NCBI GenBank assembly: GCA_026196575.1
Contig: JAPHSX010000003.1
Span: 1 to 64,000 of the forward strand
Origin: Gammaproteobacteria bacterium
GTDB taxonomy: Bacteria; Pseudomonadota; Gammaproteobacteria; Thiohalomonadales; Thiohalomonadaceae
DNA: 64,000 nucleotides
Direction: 5' to 3'
Of this stretch, positions 9,843 to 19,209 are shown in pieces (the first letter of the stretch is position 1; each line of letters begins with the position of its first letter). The translations under genes were made by a program, and so were the position numbers. The notes beneath the pieces are model-generated. The model saw only the letters and a program-made list of their open reading frames with translations. It was not told the DNA's origin and did not search any database.

Positions 9843-11147
9843 ATGTCCGAGACGACATATATGGTGGTATTTCGCGGCCAGCTGGTCGAGGGGGCAGACC
9901 GGCGACAGGTGATGGTCAGTCTGCAGCAACTCTGCAAACTGACCCATGAAAAGGTGGAGCAGCTCTTCACCCTGCCGGCGGTGGTGCTGAAGAAGAATCT
10001 CAGTCACGAGCGGGCCAATAACTTCAGCCGGCAGCTGAAGCAGATCGGCGTCATCACCGAGGTCAAGGCGATGGATGCGGCCAGGGTGGTTCCGGTCAGT
10101 GAGAGTACCCTGGCTGCCGCAGCGCCTACCAGTGGTGATGAGACCGTGGCGGCCATCCGCGCCACGCGGCGCGGGGAGCGGGTTGCCGGTGACAAGCTGC
10201 AGGTAGCGTTTCACGGCAAGGGGGGCGAGTACTTCAAGATATGGATCGTGAATATCCTCCTCACCATTCTTACCCTGGGCATCTACTCGGCCTGGGCCAA
10301 GGTGCGCAATCACCGCTACTTCTACAGCAACACCCAGATCGGTAGCGGCACTTTTGAGTACACCGCCGCCCCGCTGGCGATCCTCAAGGGGCGGATTGTC
10401 GCGGTGCTGTTCCTGCTCGCCTTCTCCATGTCGGGGCAGTTCATGCCGATCCTCGGCATAGTGCTGCAACTGCTCTTCATCATCCTGCTACCGTGGCTCA
10501 TCAACCGCTCCATGGCCTTTCGTAACCGCAATACGGTCTATCGTAACGTGCGCCTCGGCTTTGACGGCGATTATTGGGGCGCAATGAAGGCGTTTATCCT
10601 CTGGCCGCTGGCTGGTGTCTTTAGCGTCGGTATCCTGATGCCCTATGCCCTCTTCAGGCAGAAGCACTACATGGTCGAGAACTCGCGGTACGGTACCAGT
10701 AACTTCGTCCCCGGCTTTACCTGGCGAGAGATCTATGGGGTGGCGATCCGTGCCTTTCTGCTAATGTTGCTGGCACTGGGACTGATCCTTGTGCCCATTA
10801 TCGGCGTGTTCCTCGCCCTGCCGCTCTACCTGCTCGCCTTTGCCTACTTCAGCGCCAACATGGGCAATCTGGTGTACAACGGCTCACAGTTGCTCAACCA
10901 TGGCTTTGAGTCAACCCTGCGAACCCGACCATTGGCCATGATCTACCTCACCAACTGGCTGTTGCTCCTTCTTACCCTAGGCCTCGCCCTGCCGTGGGCC
11001 AAGGTACGGCTGGCACGATATCGGGCCGAACACCTGGTGGTACTGGTCGACGGCTCGCTCGATACCTTCGTCGCCGCAGAAGAGCGGCAGGTCAGTGCCC
11101 TCGGTGAGGAAATTGGTGAAGCCTTCGATTTTGATATCGGGCTGTGA
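9843..11147 (+). CDS. DUF898 (YjgN-like) membrane protein
   Basis: A 434-residue protein. Residues 1-80 form a soluble domain of unknown type, followed by a short linker. The rest is the DUF898/YjgN domain with about six to eight membrane segments. Two copies of a family motif occur: TLGIYSAWAKVRNHRYF and TLGLALPWAKVRLARY. The function of DUF898 is not established. The ATG at 9843 has GGGAGTG upstream; the upstream in-frame start at 9798 is less likely. The M48 protease gene starts at the stop codon (TGATG), a pairing seen for YjgN-family proteins, which suggests a joint role at the membrane. Confidence 0.85.
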   Translation: MSETTYMVVFRGQLVEGADRRQVMVSLQQLCKLTHEKVEQLFTLPAVVLKKNLSHERANNFSRQLKQIGVITEVKAMDAARVVPVSESTLAAAAPTSGDETVAAIRATRRGERVAGDKLQVAFHGKGGEYFKIWIVNILLTILTLGIYSAWAKVRNHRYFYSNTQIGSGTFEYTAAPLAILKGRIVAVLFLLAFSMSGQFMPILGIVLQLLFIILLPWLINRSMAFRNRNTVYRNVRLGFDGDYWGAMKAFILWPLAGVFSVGILMPYALFRQKHYMVENSRYGTSNFVPGFTWREIYGVAIRAFLLMLLALGLILVPIIGVFLALPLYLLAFAYFSANMGNLVYNGSQLLNHGFESTLRTRPLAMIYLTNWLLLLLTLGLALPWAKVRLARYRAEHLVVLVDGSLDTFVAAEERQVSALGEEIGEAFDFDIGL

Positions 11148-12241
11148 TGGCGATTAATGGCGAACTCTACGACGGCAAGACCTCCGCCCACTGGCCGGCG
11201 CAGCTGAACGTCTATCCGGGCGGCCTGCTGCAGCTGCGCTGGGGCGAAGAGATGGCCGACTATCCACTGACGTCGGTGGAGGTGACCTCGCGCCTCGGCA
11301 ACACCCCGCGCTATTTCACCCTGCCCGACGGGCGCAAATTCGAGACCCGCGACAATGACGCGGTCGACACCCTGCTGCGCGTGCACAGCAACAACGAACT
11401 GCACGGCTGGCACTCCTTGCTGCACCGGCTGGAGAGCCGCATGCACTACGTGGTGCTGGCACTGCTGGTGGTGGTCGCCTTCAGCTGGGGCATGTTGAAA
11501 TACGGCCTGCCCGCCGCTGCCGAGGGGATCGCCTACCGTCTGCCGCAGAACATCATGCAGGGCGTCAGCGATACCACGCTGGCGTTTCTTGATGAGCACT
11601 ACCTCGAACCCTCCACACTCGATGCTGCGGTACAGCAGCGGCTGCAGGGGCGTTTTGCCAGTATGAGCAGCGCCGTAGAGCAGGGCTTCCATTATCAACT
11701 GCTGTTTCGCCACGGTGGTGAGTTGCTGGGGGCCAACGCCCTTGCCCTGCCCTCCGGCACCATCGTCCTGACCGATGAACTGGTGGCTATCGCCAATCAC
11801 GATGAGGAGCTGGTGGCGGTGCTGGCCCACGAGCTTGGCCATGTGGTGCATCGGCACAGTCTGCGTCAGCTGCTGCAAAACTCGGCGCTGTCGCTCGCCA
11901 TTACCTATATCACTGGCGATGTCAGTTCACTGGTGGCGGCACTGCCGCTGCTGTTGGTGCAGATGGGCTACTCGCGTCACTTCGAGTACGAGGCCGATCA
12001 GTTTGCCTACGATTTCCTGCGACAACACGACATTCCAGTGCAACGCTTTGCCACCATTCTGCAGGGGCTGGAGGTGGCCCATGCCGCACGGCGCACGGCG
12101 CACGGGAAAGTGCAACAGGAGGAGGATGGCACTACGGTGACCGCTATTCTTGAATACCTCTCCACTCATCCACCAACAGAGGAGCGGGTGCGGCGTTTTC
12201 GCGAGGCGAGTGGAGATCTTTTGCATATAAGAAATCCGTAA
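11147..12241 (+). CDS. M48 family zinc metalloprotease
   Basis: Membrane-anchored zinc endopeptidase of 364 residues. The zinc motif HELGH (in LAHELGHVVHRH) lies near residue 228, with a probable third ligand in FEYEADQFAYDF about 50 residues later, as in HtpX/BepA-type M48 enzymes. One strong membrane segment lies near residues 100-120. The N-terminal 100 residues are not recognised. The gene overlaps the upstream DUF898 gene by one base, so the proteins are made together. A role in membrane protein quality control is inferred from the family only. Confidence 0.9.
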   Translation: MAINGELYDGKTSAHWPAQLNVYPGGLLQLRWGEEMADYPLTSVEVTSRLGNTPRYFTLPDGRKFETRDNDAVDTLLRVHSNNELHGWHSLLHRLESRMHYVVLALLVVVAFSWGMLKYGLPAAAEGIAYRLPQNIMQGVSDTTLAFLDEHYLEPSTLDAAVQQRLQGRFASMSSAVEQGFHYQLLFRHGGELLGANALALPSGTIVLTDELVAIANHDEELVAVLAHELGHVVHRHSLRQLLQNSALSLAITYITGDVSSLVAALPLLLVQMGYSRHFEYEADQFAYDFLRQHDIPVQRFATILQGLEVAHAARRTAHGKVQQEEDGTTVTAILEYLSTHPPTEERVRRFREASGDLLHIRNP

Positions 12242-12307
12242 AATACTACTGTTCTTATCGAGCTTTTTTCTCTGTAAAAATGAAAAGAATTAAATGTCAC
12301 GACAGGT

Positions 12308-12337
12308 TTGCAGTTCGCGCTTTAGTGGCTGTATAGT
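12308..12337 (+). promoter_or_regulatory. Predicted sigma-70 promoter for fccAB
   Basis: TTGCAG at 12308-12313 and TATAGT at 12332-12337 are separated by 18 bases, close to the TTGACA-N17-TATAAT consensus. It lies 66 bases before the first cytochrome codon, in the only gap between the M48 gene and the sulfide dehydrogenase pair. Confidence 0.5.
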
Positions 12338-12402
12338 TGGGCCTGCCGCATAAAATGTGCTGCATTAGAACATCACTGAATTGCGATGGAGGAGGTTTCA
12401 GA

Positions 12403-12990
12403 ATGAATTCAAAAATAGTGTTGAGAAACATAGTTCTCGCCGGCGGGGTTGCCTTGAGCAGTACTGCCTGGGCGGCAACGCCGAGTGGCGAAATGCTGGG
12501 TGCCACCTGCGCTGCTTGCCATGGCACCAACGGCTCCAGTGTCGGCATTTTGCCGAGCCTGGCCAGCACGCCAGCGAGCTACTTTGTCGATAGCATGAAG
12601 GGTTTCAAGAGTGGCACCCGCAAGGCGACGGTAATGGATCGTGTCGCCAAGGGTTACTCCGATGAAGAGATCCAGTTGATGGGCGACTTTTTTGAAGCGC
12701 AGAAAGTTGTTCCGATGAAACAAAAATTTGAATCGGTCAAAGCCTCGCAGGGCAAGAAGCTGCATGACAAATATTGTGAAAAGTGCCATGAGGACGGTGG
12801 CCGCAAACCGGATGAGGGTGGTGTGCTTGCCGGTCAGTCGATGATCTACCTGACTTTCTCGATGGCTGACTTTCTTTCCGGTGATCGTGAAATGGACAAG
12901 AAGATGAAGCGCAAGGTCGACGAACTGCTGGAAGAGAGTGATAAAGCCGGTATCGATGCCTTGATCCATTTCTACGGCAGCCAGCAATAA
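12403..12990 (+). CDS. fccA: Flavocytochrome c sulfide dehydrogenase, diheme cytochrome subunit
   Basis: Periplasmic diheme cytochrome that takes electrons from the flavin subunit during sulfide oxidation. The 195-residue precursor has a signal peptide ending near TAWA (residue 24) and two heme motifs, CAACH at 36-40 and CEKCH at 125-129, in the c4-like two-domain layout of FccA. The ATG at 12403 follows the strong GGAGGAGG Shine-Dalgarno sequence; an in-frame start 66 bases upstream lacks such support. fccB starts 14 bases after the stop. The tandem arrangement, not the cytochrome sequence alone, makes the FccA assignment firm. Confidence 0.9.
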   Translation: MNSKIVLRNIVLAGGVALSSTAWAATPSGEMLGATCAACHGTNGSSVGILPSLASTPASYFVDSMKGFKSGTRKATVMDRVAKGYSDEEIQLMGDFFEAQKVVPMKQKFESVKASQGKKLHDKYCEKCHEDGGRKPDEGGVLAGQSMIYLTFSMADFLSGDREMDKKMKRKVDELLEESDKAGIDALIHFYGSQQ

Positions 12991-13004
12991 AAGGGGAACA
13001 TACA

Positions 13005-14300
13005 ATGATTTCACGTCGTAATTTCATCAAACTCTCCGGCGGCGCAATTGCGGTCGGTTCACTTGCGGCCTGTGCCGGCGGTTTAAGCGGCAAGGGTGCC
13101 GGCGGCAAGGTAGTCGTCATCGGTGGCGGCACCGGTGGCGCCACGGCAGCCAAGTACCTGCGCATGTTCGATCCCACCATCGAGGTCACCCTGATCGAGG
13201 CCAACCCCACCTACCACACCTGCTACATGAGCAACGAGGTGTTGAGTGGCGAGCGTACCATGGACTCCATCGCCTTCGGCTATGATGGTCTGCGCCAGCG
13301 CGGGGTGCGCGTGGTACATGATCTGGTCACTGGCATCGACCCGATCGGGCGGGTGGTTACCACCAAGGGCGGCGACAAGTTCGCCTATGATCGCGCCATC
13401 GTCTCCCCCGGTATCGATTTCAAATGGGCCGCCATTGAGGGCCATAGCCCTGAGGTGGCCAACACCATTCCCCATGCCTGGAAGGCCGGTTCCCAGACCG
13501 TCCTGCTGCGCAACCAGCTGACTGCCATGAAGGATGGCGGCACCGTGGTTATCGCACCACCGTCGGGCGCCTACCGCTGTCCGCCCGGCCCCTATGAGCG
13601 GGCCAGCCAGATTGCGCACTACCTGAAAAAGCACAAGCCCAAGTCCAAGGTGCTGATCCTCGACTCTGGTGACAAGTTTGCCAAGCAGGGCCTGTTCATG
13701 CAGGGCTGGAAGCGGATGTACGGCTATGGTACTGACAAGAGCCTGATCGAGTGGGTCTCCGCGGCTCAGGGCGGCAAAGTGGAGGGGGTCGATGCCAAAA
13801 ATATGCGCGTCCAGGCCGCCGTTGAGAGTTTCAAGGCCGACGTCATCAACATCATCCCGCCGCAGAAGGCCGGCAAACTGGCGTTTGATGCCGGTCTGAC
13901 CGAAGGCGACTGGTGCCCGATCAACAAAAAGACCTTTGAGTCGAAGATTCACCCCAATATCCATGTACTGGGTGACGCCAGCAATGCCGCCGGCATGCCG
14001 AAGTCAGGTTACAGTGCCAACGTCCAGGCCAAGGTCTGTGCCATGGCAGTGCGTGACCTGCTGGCGGGACGGGAACCTGGCTTCCCCTCCTACCAGAACA
14101 CCTGCTACAGCATCGTGGGTGATGATTACGGGATCTCGGTCAGTGTCGTCTACTCCTTCGATGAGGAGAAGAACCAGATTATCGCCGTGAAGGGGGCGGG
14201 TGGCGTGACACCGAAGGAGGCCACTCTGGAGGATCTGCGCCGGGAGATGCACTACGCTCACGGCTGGTATGCCAACATTACCAACGACATCTTTGGCTAA
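13005..14300 (+). CDS. fccB: Flavocytochrome c sulfide dehydrogenase, flavoprotein subunit
   Basis: Oxidises sulfide to sulfur or polysulfide in the periplasm and passes electrons to FccA. The 431-residue precursor has a Tat signal (SRRNFIK, then a hydrophobic stretch) and the FAD-binding [17 protein letters not shown]. Assuming about 31 residues are removed, Cys73 corresponds to the cysteine that binds FAD covalently (Cys42 in the Allochromatium enzyme). Cys192 and Cys367 match the redox-active pair. All three are present, so the enzyme should be active. An intrinsic terminator follows 30 bases later. Confidence 0.96.
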   Translation: MISRRNFIKLSGGAIAVGSLAACAGGLSGKGAGGKVVVIGGGTGGATAAKYLRMFDPTIEVTLIEANPTYHTCYMSNEVLSGERTMDSIAFGYDGLRQRGVRVVHDLVTGIDPIGRVVTTKGGDKFAYDRAIVSPGIDFKWAAIEGHSPEVANTIPHAWKAGSQTVLLRNQLTAMKDGGTVVIAPPSGAYRCPPGPYERASQIAHYLKKHKPKSKVLILDSGDKFAKQGLFMQGWKRMYGYGTDKSLIEWVSAAQGGKVEGVDAKNMRVQAAVESFKADVINIIPPQKAGKLAFDAGLTEGDWCPINKKTFESKIHPNIHVLGDASNAAGMPKSGYSANVQAKVCAMAVRDLLAGREPGFPSYQNTCYSIVGDDYGISVSVVYSFDEEKNQIIAVKGAGGVTPKEATLEDLRREMHYAHGWYANITNDIFG

Positions 14301-14329
14301 CCTCCAGCAAGCGTGATGTTCACCATTGA

Positions 14330-14353
14330 CGGGGCCGCAAGGCCCCGTTTTTT
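14330..14353 (+). terminator. Rho-independent terminator after fccAB
   Basis: CGGGGCC and GGCCCCG form a 7-bp GC-rich stem around a GCAA tetraloop, followed directly by six T residues. It ends the fccAB transcript. Confidence 0.92.
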
Positions 14354-14415
14354 ATGGGTGCGTTATAAAAAGTTGGCGGTGTTTGTTGTGCCGGATGGTG
14401 ATTTGGGTGTTCCCG

Positions 14416-17343
14416 TTAGAGCTTGAGGATCTCCAGTCCCTGCTGTTTGGCCAGGGTGGTGGGGTCGCTGATCACCGCGGTACTGGCCAGCTCCGGTTTT
14501 AGGTAGGTGGCGGCGACCCGCTTCAGGTCACCTTCGCGCACCTCCAGGATGCGGGCGCGAAAGCGGCGACGCTGTTCGGGGGTGCGCCCGTGCAGGGTGG
14601 CGTAGAAGCTCTTCTTCGCCTCGCCGGCGGGGGAGCCGGGCTTGTCGATGGCGCTGATGACGCCGAGGATCGCCTCTTCCACCAGTCGCCACTCGTGGGT
14701 GTTCTCCAGCAGCCAGCTGACGGATTTATCAAAATCGGCCAGGGTTTCGCTCAAGCGCGGGTCGCGGTAGGAGTAGAAGCGGAAGGCGCCGCTGTCGGTA
14801 TCGAAGCTGGCACCGCCGCCGTAGGCTCCGCCCTGTTCGCGAATGGTGCGGTGCAGGAAGTTGTTGCGCAGGAAGCCGCCCAGCACCATCAGTGCCGCAG
14901 CGTCGCTATGCTCGGGGCAGACGCCGGGGTAGGCCCTGGCGCAGAAGTTGACCTGGGTGGAGGTGGCCCAACCCTGTTGCAGTTGGCCGGCGGCGGCAGG
15001 GGGCAGGTAGGGGCCGCTCATGGCGGCGGCGGGGTGTGACTGCCAGCGCTGTTGCAGGTGGCCGCTGATCGCCTCGCGCTGTTCGGCCTCGCCAATGAGC
15101 AGCAGCTGGCGCGGTGCCTTCATTAAGATGTCGCGCAGTCTCTCTAGGCGTGCTGAAAAACGCGCCAGCGCGGCCTTGTCGTCCAGGCTGTCGTCCAGTG
15201 CCTTGAGATGTTTGATGCCGCCGAGACCGCCCCAACGGTGCTGCTGGGCGGCGCTGGGGGTGAGGCCGGCGCTGGCGGCGACCATCGCCAGGCTGTGGCC
15301 TGCGCTGGTGACGCGCTGCTCGCGGTACATCCGCTCCTGCGCCACCAGTTCGCGGATGCGCGGCAGCTCATCAAAGCGCGCCGCCTCGAAGGTCTCCTGC
15401 ATCAGGTCGGCCAGCGCCGCCTGGTTGCGCACCAGCGCCTTGCCAGAGAGGGTGAAGGTGCCGCGACTCTGCTGCAGGTCGTCCACCGCGCCGCGCAGCG
15501 CGACGTTGGCGCCGATGCCGCCGGTGACCGCCGCCTGCAGGGCCTGCGCCTCCAGGTAGTCGCGTCCCGCGCTGCCGACCTCGGTGAGGACATCGGTGAA
15601 GAGCGGCAGTAGCTGCGCCAGCTCCTCATCCAGCTCCGGCAGATCCACCACTATCTGCTGGTAGACAATGCCGTTGGTGCCGCGGGCAAACCAGCTGGCG
15701 GGCATGGCGCCGATGGTCTGCTTTTCCGCCACGGGGATAGAAAGTTCGGCGGGGATATCCTCCAGCCCCACCTTCGGTAACACCTCGGGGTCGTCGTGCT
15801 GCTCCTGGCGCTGCGCCAGGGCCGCGGCCTGGGCGATGATTTGCTGTTTGGTCGCCTCGTCCATCCCGGCCTTCATTGCTGCCAGACGTGCGGCCTCCAG
15901 GGCGGCGCGCTCGGCACTGAGTGTGGTGTCGGTGGTCATCACCATGCGAACGCGGTGCGGGTTATCGAGCACTGTGCGGGCCAGTCCCTTGATGAAGGTA
16001 GGGTCTTCGATCTGCCGGCGCAGTTTTTCGAGGATGGGGTCGATATCGAGCGCGGCGAGGGCATCAGCGCCGTGCAGCACGGTGCCGAGGGCATTGACCA
16101 TCAGCTGCAGGCCGTAGGGGAAACCGTCGCCGCTCACCTCGCGTTGCGAGAGCTCGTACTGGTGCAGCACCGCCTCGACCACCTCCTTCTCCACGCCGTT
16201 GTCGGCGACATCCTGCAGCACATCGAGGATCAGTTGCTCCACCGCCGCGGCGTGCTCCGGATTGGAGCCCTCCAGGCCGGCGGCGAAGACCATCTCGCGG
16301 CTGGAGTCGGAGAGGCCACAGAGCGGCGAGGGGGCGCTGCCCAGTTCGCTGGTCTCCAGGGCGTGGCGCAGCGGTGAGGCACCGTTATCCAGCAGCACCC
16401 CGGAGAGCAGATGGGCGCGCATCACCTCCTCGGCGTCGATCGATTTCCCCAGCAGCCAGCCGAGGACGATGTGGGTCTTGTCGCGGGTCTCCTCTTCGCC
16501 GTCGAGGGCGTAGCGATCCTCCACCTTGACCGGGGCGTTGAAACGCTGCTCGTCGGGTACCGAGATATCGAGCGGCAGACGCTGGAACTGTTTCAGCGCC
16601 CCCTCCTCAAAGCGTGCCTGGTGTTCGGCAGCGGGGATGTCGCCAAAGGTCATGAAGACCGCGTTGCTGGGGTGGTAGTGGTAGGCGTGGAAGGCCTTCA
16701 GCTGTTCATAGGTGAGGTCGGGGATCGCCTCCGGGTCGCCGCCCGAGTTGTGGTGGTAGGTGATGGTGGGGAAGAGCTCGCGGGTCAGGGCCTGGTAGAG
16801 GGCGCTGACCGGGGAGCTCATCGCCCCCTTCATTTCGTTGAACACCACCCCCTTGAAGAGCAGCTCGGAGTCGGGGTTGCCGGCTTCGGCAAACTCCACC
16901 CGATGCCCCTCCTGCAGGAAGTCCATCTCGTTAAGGGTGGGAAAGAAGGTGGCATCGAGGTAGACATCGAGCAGGTTGTTGAAATCCTTCACGTTGCGGC
17001 TGGCAAAGGGGTAGGCGGTCCAGTCGGCGGAGGTGAAGGCGTTCATGAAGGTGTTGAGCGAGCGGCGCGTCATCATGAAGAAGGGGTCGCGCACCGGGTA
17101 CTTGCGGCTGCCGCAGAGGCTGGTGTGCTCCAGGATATGGGCTACCCCGGTGGAGTCCTGCGGCACGGTGCGAAAGGCGACGAGGAAGGTGTTCTGGTCA
17201 TCCTCGGCGGCCAGGTGCAAATGGGGGGCGCCGGTCACCCGGTGGCGGAACTCCTGCAGCTCCAGGTTGAGCGAGGGGATGCGCGTGGCGCGCAGGAACT
17301 CAAATGCCTCGTGGCTCATGATCGGGCTGGGGGTGTGACTCAT
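14416..17343 (-). CDS. M16C zinc metallopeptidase, PreP-like (insulinase family)
   Basis: Large peptidase of 975 residues, the usual length of presequence protease (PreP) homologs, which degrade short free peptides inside a closed two-half chamber. The inverted zinc motif HILEH lies near residue 66, followed by TSLCGS. A downstream NEMKGAMSSP supplies the third ligand glutamate. The start codon at 17343 follows AAAAGGA at good spacing. The frame stays open upstream, but that part overlaps the divergent TatD gene and is not coding here. It is divergently arranged with the nuclease gene. Confidence 0.93.
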   Translation of the reverse strand: MSHTPSPIMSHEAFEFLRATRIPSLNLELQEFRHRVTGAPHLHLAAEDDQNTFLVAFRTVPQDSTGVAHILEHTSLCGSRKYPVRDPFFMMTRRSLNTFMNAFTSADWTAYPFASRNVKDFNNLLDVYLDATFFPTLNEMDFLQEGHRVEFAEAGNPDSELLFKGVVFNEMKGAMSSPVSALYQALTRELFPTITYHHNSGGDPEAIPDLTYEQLKAFHAYHYHPSNAVFMTFGDIPAAEHQARFEEGALKQFQRLPLDISVPDEQRFNAPVKVEDRYALDGEEETRDKTHIVLGWLLGKSIDAEEVMRAHLLSGVLLDNGASPLRHALETSELGSAPSPLCGLSDSSREMVFAAGLEGSNPEHAAAVEQLILDVLQDVADNGVEKEVVEAVLHQYELSQREVSGDGFPYGLQLMVNALGTVLHGADALAALDIDPILEKLRRQIEDPTFIKGLARTVLDNPHRVRMVMTTDTTLSAERAALEAARLAAMKAGMDEATKQQIIAQAAALAQRQEQHDDPEVLPKVGLEDIPAELSIPVAEKQTIGAMPASWFARGTNGIVYQQIVVDLPELDEELAQLLPLFTDVLTEVGSAGRDYLEAQALQAAVTGGIGANVALRGAVDDLQQSRGTFTLSGKALVRNQAALADLMQETFEAARFDELPRIRELVAQERMYREQRVTSAGHSLAMVAASAGLTPSAAQQHRWGGLGGIKHLKALDDSLDDKAALARFSARLERLRDILMKAPRQLLLIGEAEQREAISGHLQQRWQSHPAAAMSGPYLPPAAAGQLQQGWATSTQVNFCARAYPGVCPEHSDAAALMVLGGFLRNNFLHRTIREQGGAYGGGASFDTDSGAFRFYSYRDPRLSETLADFDKSVSWLLENTHEWRLVEEAILGVISAIDKPGSPAGEAKKSFYATLHGRTPEQRRRFRARILEVREGDLKRVAATYLKPELASTAVISDPTTLAKQQGLEILKL

Positions 17344-17478
17344 GGGGTGTTGTTCCTTTTCAATCGGTTGGCCGTCTGCTGAAGATTTGGGCAAGCGCCA
17401 CAGTATACAAGGATCGGCCGATTGGTCGCCTGCCCGCAAGCCACTACAATGAAGCCGATGAGGATCACGGAGAAGCCG

Positions 17479-18246
17479 ATGGAGCTGTTTGATAGCCACT
17501 GCCACCTCGATGTGGCCGAGTTCGACGCCGACCGTGCGGCGGTGCTGGCGCGCGCCCGTGCCGCCGGGGTGGGGCAGATGGTGGTGCCGGCGGTGGCTGC
17601 GGCAGGGTGGCCCGCCCTGCTGGCACTCTGTCGGGGCGAGGCGGGACTCTATCCGGCCCTTGGCCTGCACCCTCTCTATCTGGAACGCCACCGTGAGGCG
17701 GACCTGGTTGAGCTGCGCCGCCTGGTAGAGCGTGAGCGACCGCTGGCAATAGGCGAGATTGGCCTCGACTACTTTGTCGCCGGACTCGACCGGGGGCGTC
17801 AGCAGTGGCTGTTCGAGCAGCAGCTGGCCCTTGCCGAGGAGTTTCGTCTGCCGGTACTGCTGCATGTGCGCAAGGCGCACGATCCGGTGCTGCAGACCCT
17901 GCGGCGTTTTCAGCTGGTGGGGGGGATCGCCCACGCCTTTAACGGCAGCGCGCAGCAGGCACAGCACTATATCGAGCTGGGCTTCAAGTTGGGTTTTGGC
18001 GGTATGCTCACCTATGAGCGCTCCACTAAAATCCGTGCCCTGGCTGGCGAGCTGCCGCTGGAGGCCATCGTCCTTGAGACCGACGCCCCTGATATGACCC
18101 CGTTGCTGCATCACGGCGAGCGCAACAGCCCGGAGTACCTGCCCGAGGTGCTGCAGGCGCTGGCGCAACTGCGCGGGGTGACGGCGGCGGCGCTGGCGCC
18201 ACAGCTGCTGGCCAATACCCTGGACGCTCTCGGGATGAAAAAATAA
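17479..18246 (+). CDS. TatD-family metal-dependent hydrolase
   Basis: A 255-residue TatD-type phosphohydrolase or DNase with a TIM-barrel fold. It has the N-terminal DSHCHLD metal motif at residues 5-11, GEIGLDYF near residue 92, LHVRKAHDPVL, HAFNGS and the terminal ETDAPDMTP, which together complete the binuclear metal site. The ATG at 17479 follows CGGAGAA; earlier in-frame starts (17422, 17449) would add unneeded residues. Members repair oxidised DNA or trim 3' ends in other bacteria; which role applies here is not known. Confidence 0.92.
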   Translation: MELFDSHCHLDVAEFDADRAAVLARARAAGVGQMVVPAVAAAGWPALLALCRGEAGLYPALGLHPLYLERHREADLVELRRLVERERPLAIGEIGLDYFVAGLDRGRQQWLFEQQLALAEEFRLPVLLHVRKAHDPVLQTLRRFQLVGGIAHAFNGSAQQAQHYIELGFKLGFGGMLTYERSTKIRALAGELPLEAIVLETDAPDMTPLLHHGERNSPEYLPEVLQALAQLRGVTAAALAPQLLANTLDALGMKK

Positions 18247-18277
18247 TTGAGATGTGTGTCAACCGATTCGTGAGCAT

Positions 18278-18328
18278 TGCGTTATTACAGTTGCAACAGA
18301 TATTTTTTACTTCACAGACAATAACGCA
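18278..18328 (+). promoter_or_regulatory. Long-range inverted repeat in the leader of the small secreted protein gene
   Basis: TGCGTTATT (18278-18286) and AATAACGCA (18320-18328) are perfect 9-base complements 33 bases apart. The right arm abuts the AGGAGA Shine-Dalgarno sequence of the gene at 18340. A transcript folded this way could mask ribosome entry, or the repeat could be a protein site. A possible promoter (TTGCGT, 18 bases, TATTTT) overlaps the left arm. Confidence 0.3.
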
Positions 18329-18339
18329 GGAGATTCACC

Positions 18340-18636
18340 ATGAAATGGTCAATGATGTTGGGCAGCGGTTTTCTGGCACTCTCCCTTGGTTCGGGCGCGC
18401 TGCTGGCCGAGGAGGAGGCAACGAGTGAGCAGACACGCACCCGTACCGAGACGCAGCAACGTCTTAACCTGCAGGATGAAGGTGAGCAGACCCGTACCCA
18501 GACCCGCACCCGTAGTGAGGATGGTGAGGGTGACGGTGAACAGCATCAGTACAAGCACCAGCATCAAAGTGGTACTGCCAGCCGTGCCGCCAGTGGTGCC
18601 GCCAGTCGTGCCGGCAGTGGCGGTGGTCGCCGCTGA
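18340..18636 (+). CDS. Small secreted Arg/Thr/Gln-rich low-complexity protein
   Basis: A 98-residue protein with a clear signal peptide (hydrophobic residues 6-22, cleavage after LLA or nearby). The mature part is of low complexity. It contains two blocks of QTRTRT type separated by a QRLNLQDEGE stretch, then a His/Gln/Lys patch (HQYKHQHQ), then Ala-Ser-Arg repeats ending in GGGRR. The start has a strong CAGGAGA Shine-Dalgarno sequence. No family was recognised. It lies just before an ECF sigma factor operon and may be part of the same envelope stress unit. Confidence 0.75.
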   Translation: MKWSMMLGSGFLALSLGSGALLAEEEATSEQTRTRTETQQRLNLQDEGEQTRTQTRTRSEDGEGDGEQHQYKHQHQSGTASRAASGAASRAGSGGGRR

Positions 18637-18662
18637 TACGACTATCTGACGCGACCGGGTTG

Positions 18663-18678
18663 AAGGAGATCTTCACTG
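18663..18678 (+). promoter_or_regulatory. Shine-Dalgarno sequence and CTG start of the sigma factor gene
   Basis: AAGGAGAT at 18663-18670 is a near-perfect Shine-Dalgarno sequence, five bases before the CTG codon at 18676. A stop codon at 18661-18663 closes the frame just upstream, and no ATG, GTG or TTG exists in frame before the GTG at 18715. The spacing and the protein N-terminus both favour initiation at the CTG. Confidence 0.6.
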
Positions 18679-19209
18679 TCACAACGAGATGAGCTGGAGC
18701 GATTTCTGGCGGGGGTGGAGCGGCGCGCCTTCCGCTTCGCCAGGGTCGCCACCGGTAACGACGATGACGCGCTGGAGATCGTGCAGGAGGCGATGCTCAA
18801 GCTGGTGCAGCACTACGCGCAGAGTGATGCCGCAGAGTGGCCTGCACTGTTTCACCGTATTTTGCAGAGCCGCATTCGTGACGGGTACCGACGTAGCGCG
18901 GTGCGTAACCGTTTGCGGGTCTGGTTCGGGGGCGGCGATGAGGAGGATGACCCCCTGCAGAATCAGCCCGACCACCATGGGCAGGGGCCGTTGCAGCAGC
19001 TGCAGAACGAGCGTTTCGGCGGCGCGCTGGAGCAGGCCCTTCGTGCCCTGCCCAATCGTCAGCAGCAGGCCTTTTTGCTGCGGGCGTGGGAGGGGTTGAG
19101 CGTGGAGGAGACGGCGCGGGCGATGGGCTGCTCCGCCGGCAGTGTCAAGACACACTACTCGCGGGCAATTCAGTCCTTGCGGCAACGGTTGGAGGATTTC
19201 ACGGCGTGA
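18676..19209 (+). CDS. ECF-type RNA polymerase sigma factor
   Basis: Sigma-70 family regulator of 177 residues. Region 2 includes DDALEIVQEAMLKLV, and region 4 a C-terminal helix-turn-helix (GLSVEETARAMGCSAGSVKTHYSRA). The acidic linker between them is long. I place the start at CTG 18676, giving SQRDELERFLAGVERRAFRF at the N-terminus, as in related sigma factors whose region 2 is preceded by about 15 residues. The GTG at 18715 would remove these and has no well-placed ribosome site. Downstream come a DUF3619-like membrane protein, a small secreted protein, a DUF3106 protein and an outer membrane protein, so it probably controls an envelope-related operon. Confidence 0.85.
   Translation: MSQRDELERFLAGVERRAFRFARVATGNDDDALEIVQEAMLKLVQHYAQSDAAEWPALFHRILQSRIRDGYRRSAVRNRLRVWFGGGDEEDDPLQNQPDHHGQGPLQQLQNERFGGALEQALRALPNRQQQAFLLRAWEGLSVEETARAMGCSAGSVKTHYSRAIQSLRQRLEDFTA

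Noticed and set aside
14416..18168. A 1250-residue minus-strand reading frame
   Set aside because: Only the part up to 17343 is the M16C protease. The rest overlaps the plus-strand TatD gene, and its translation lacks family similarity.
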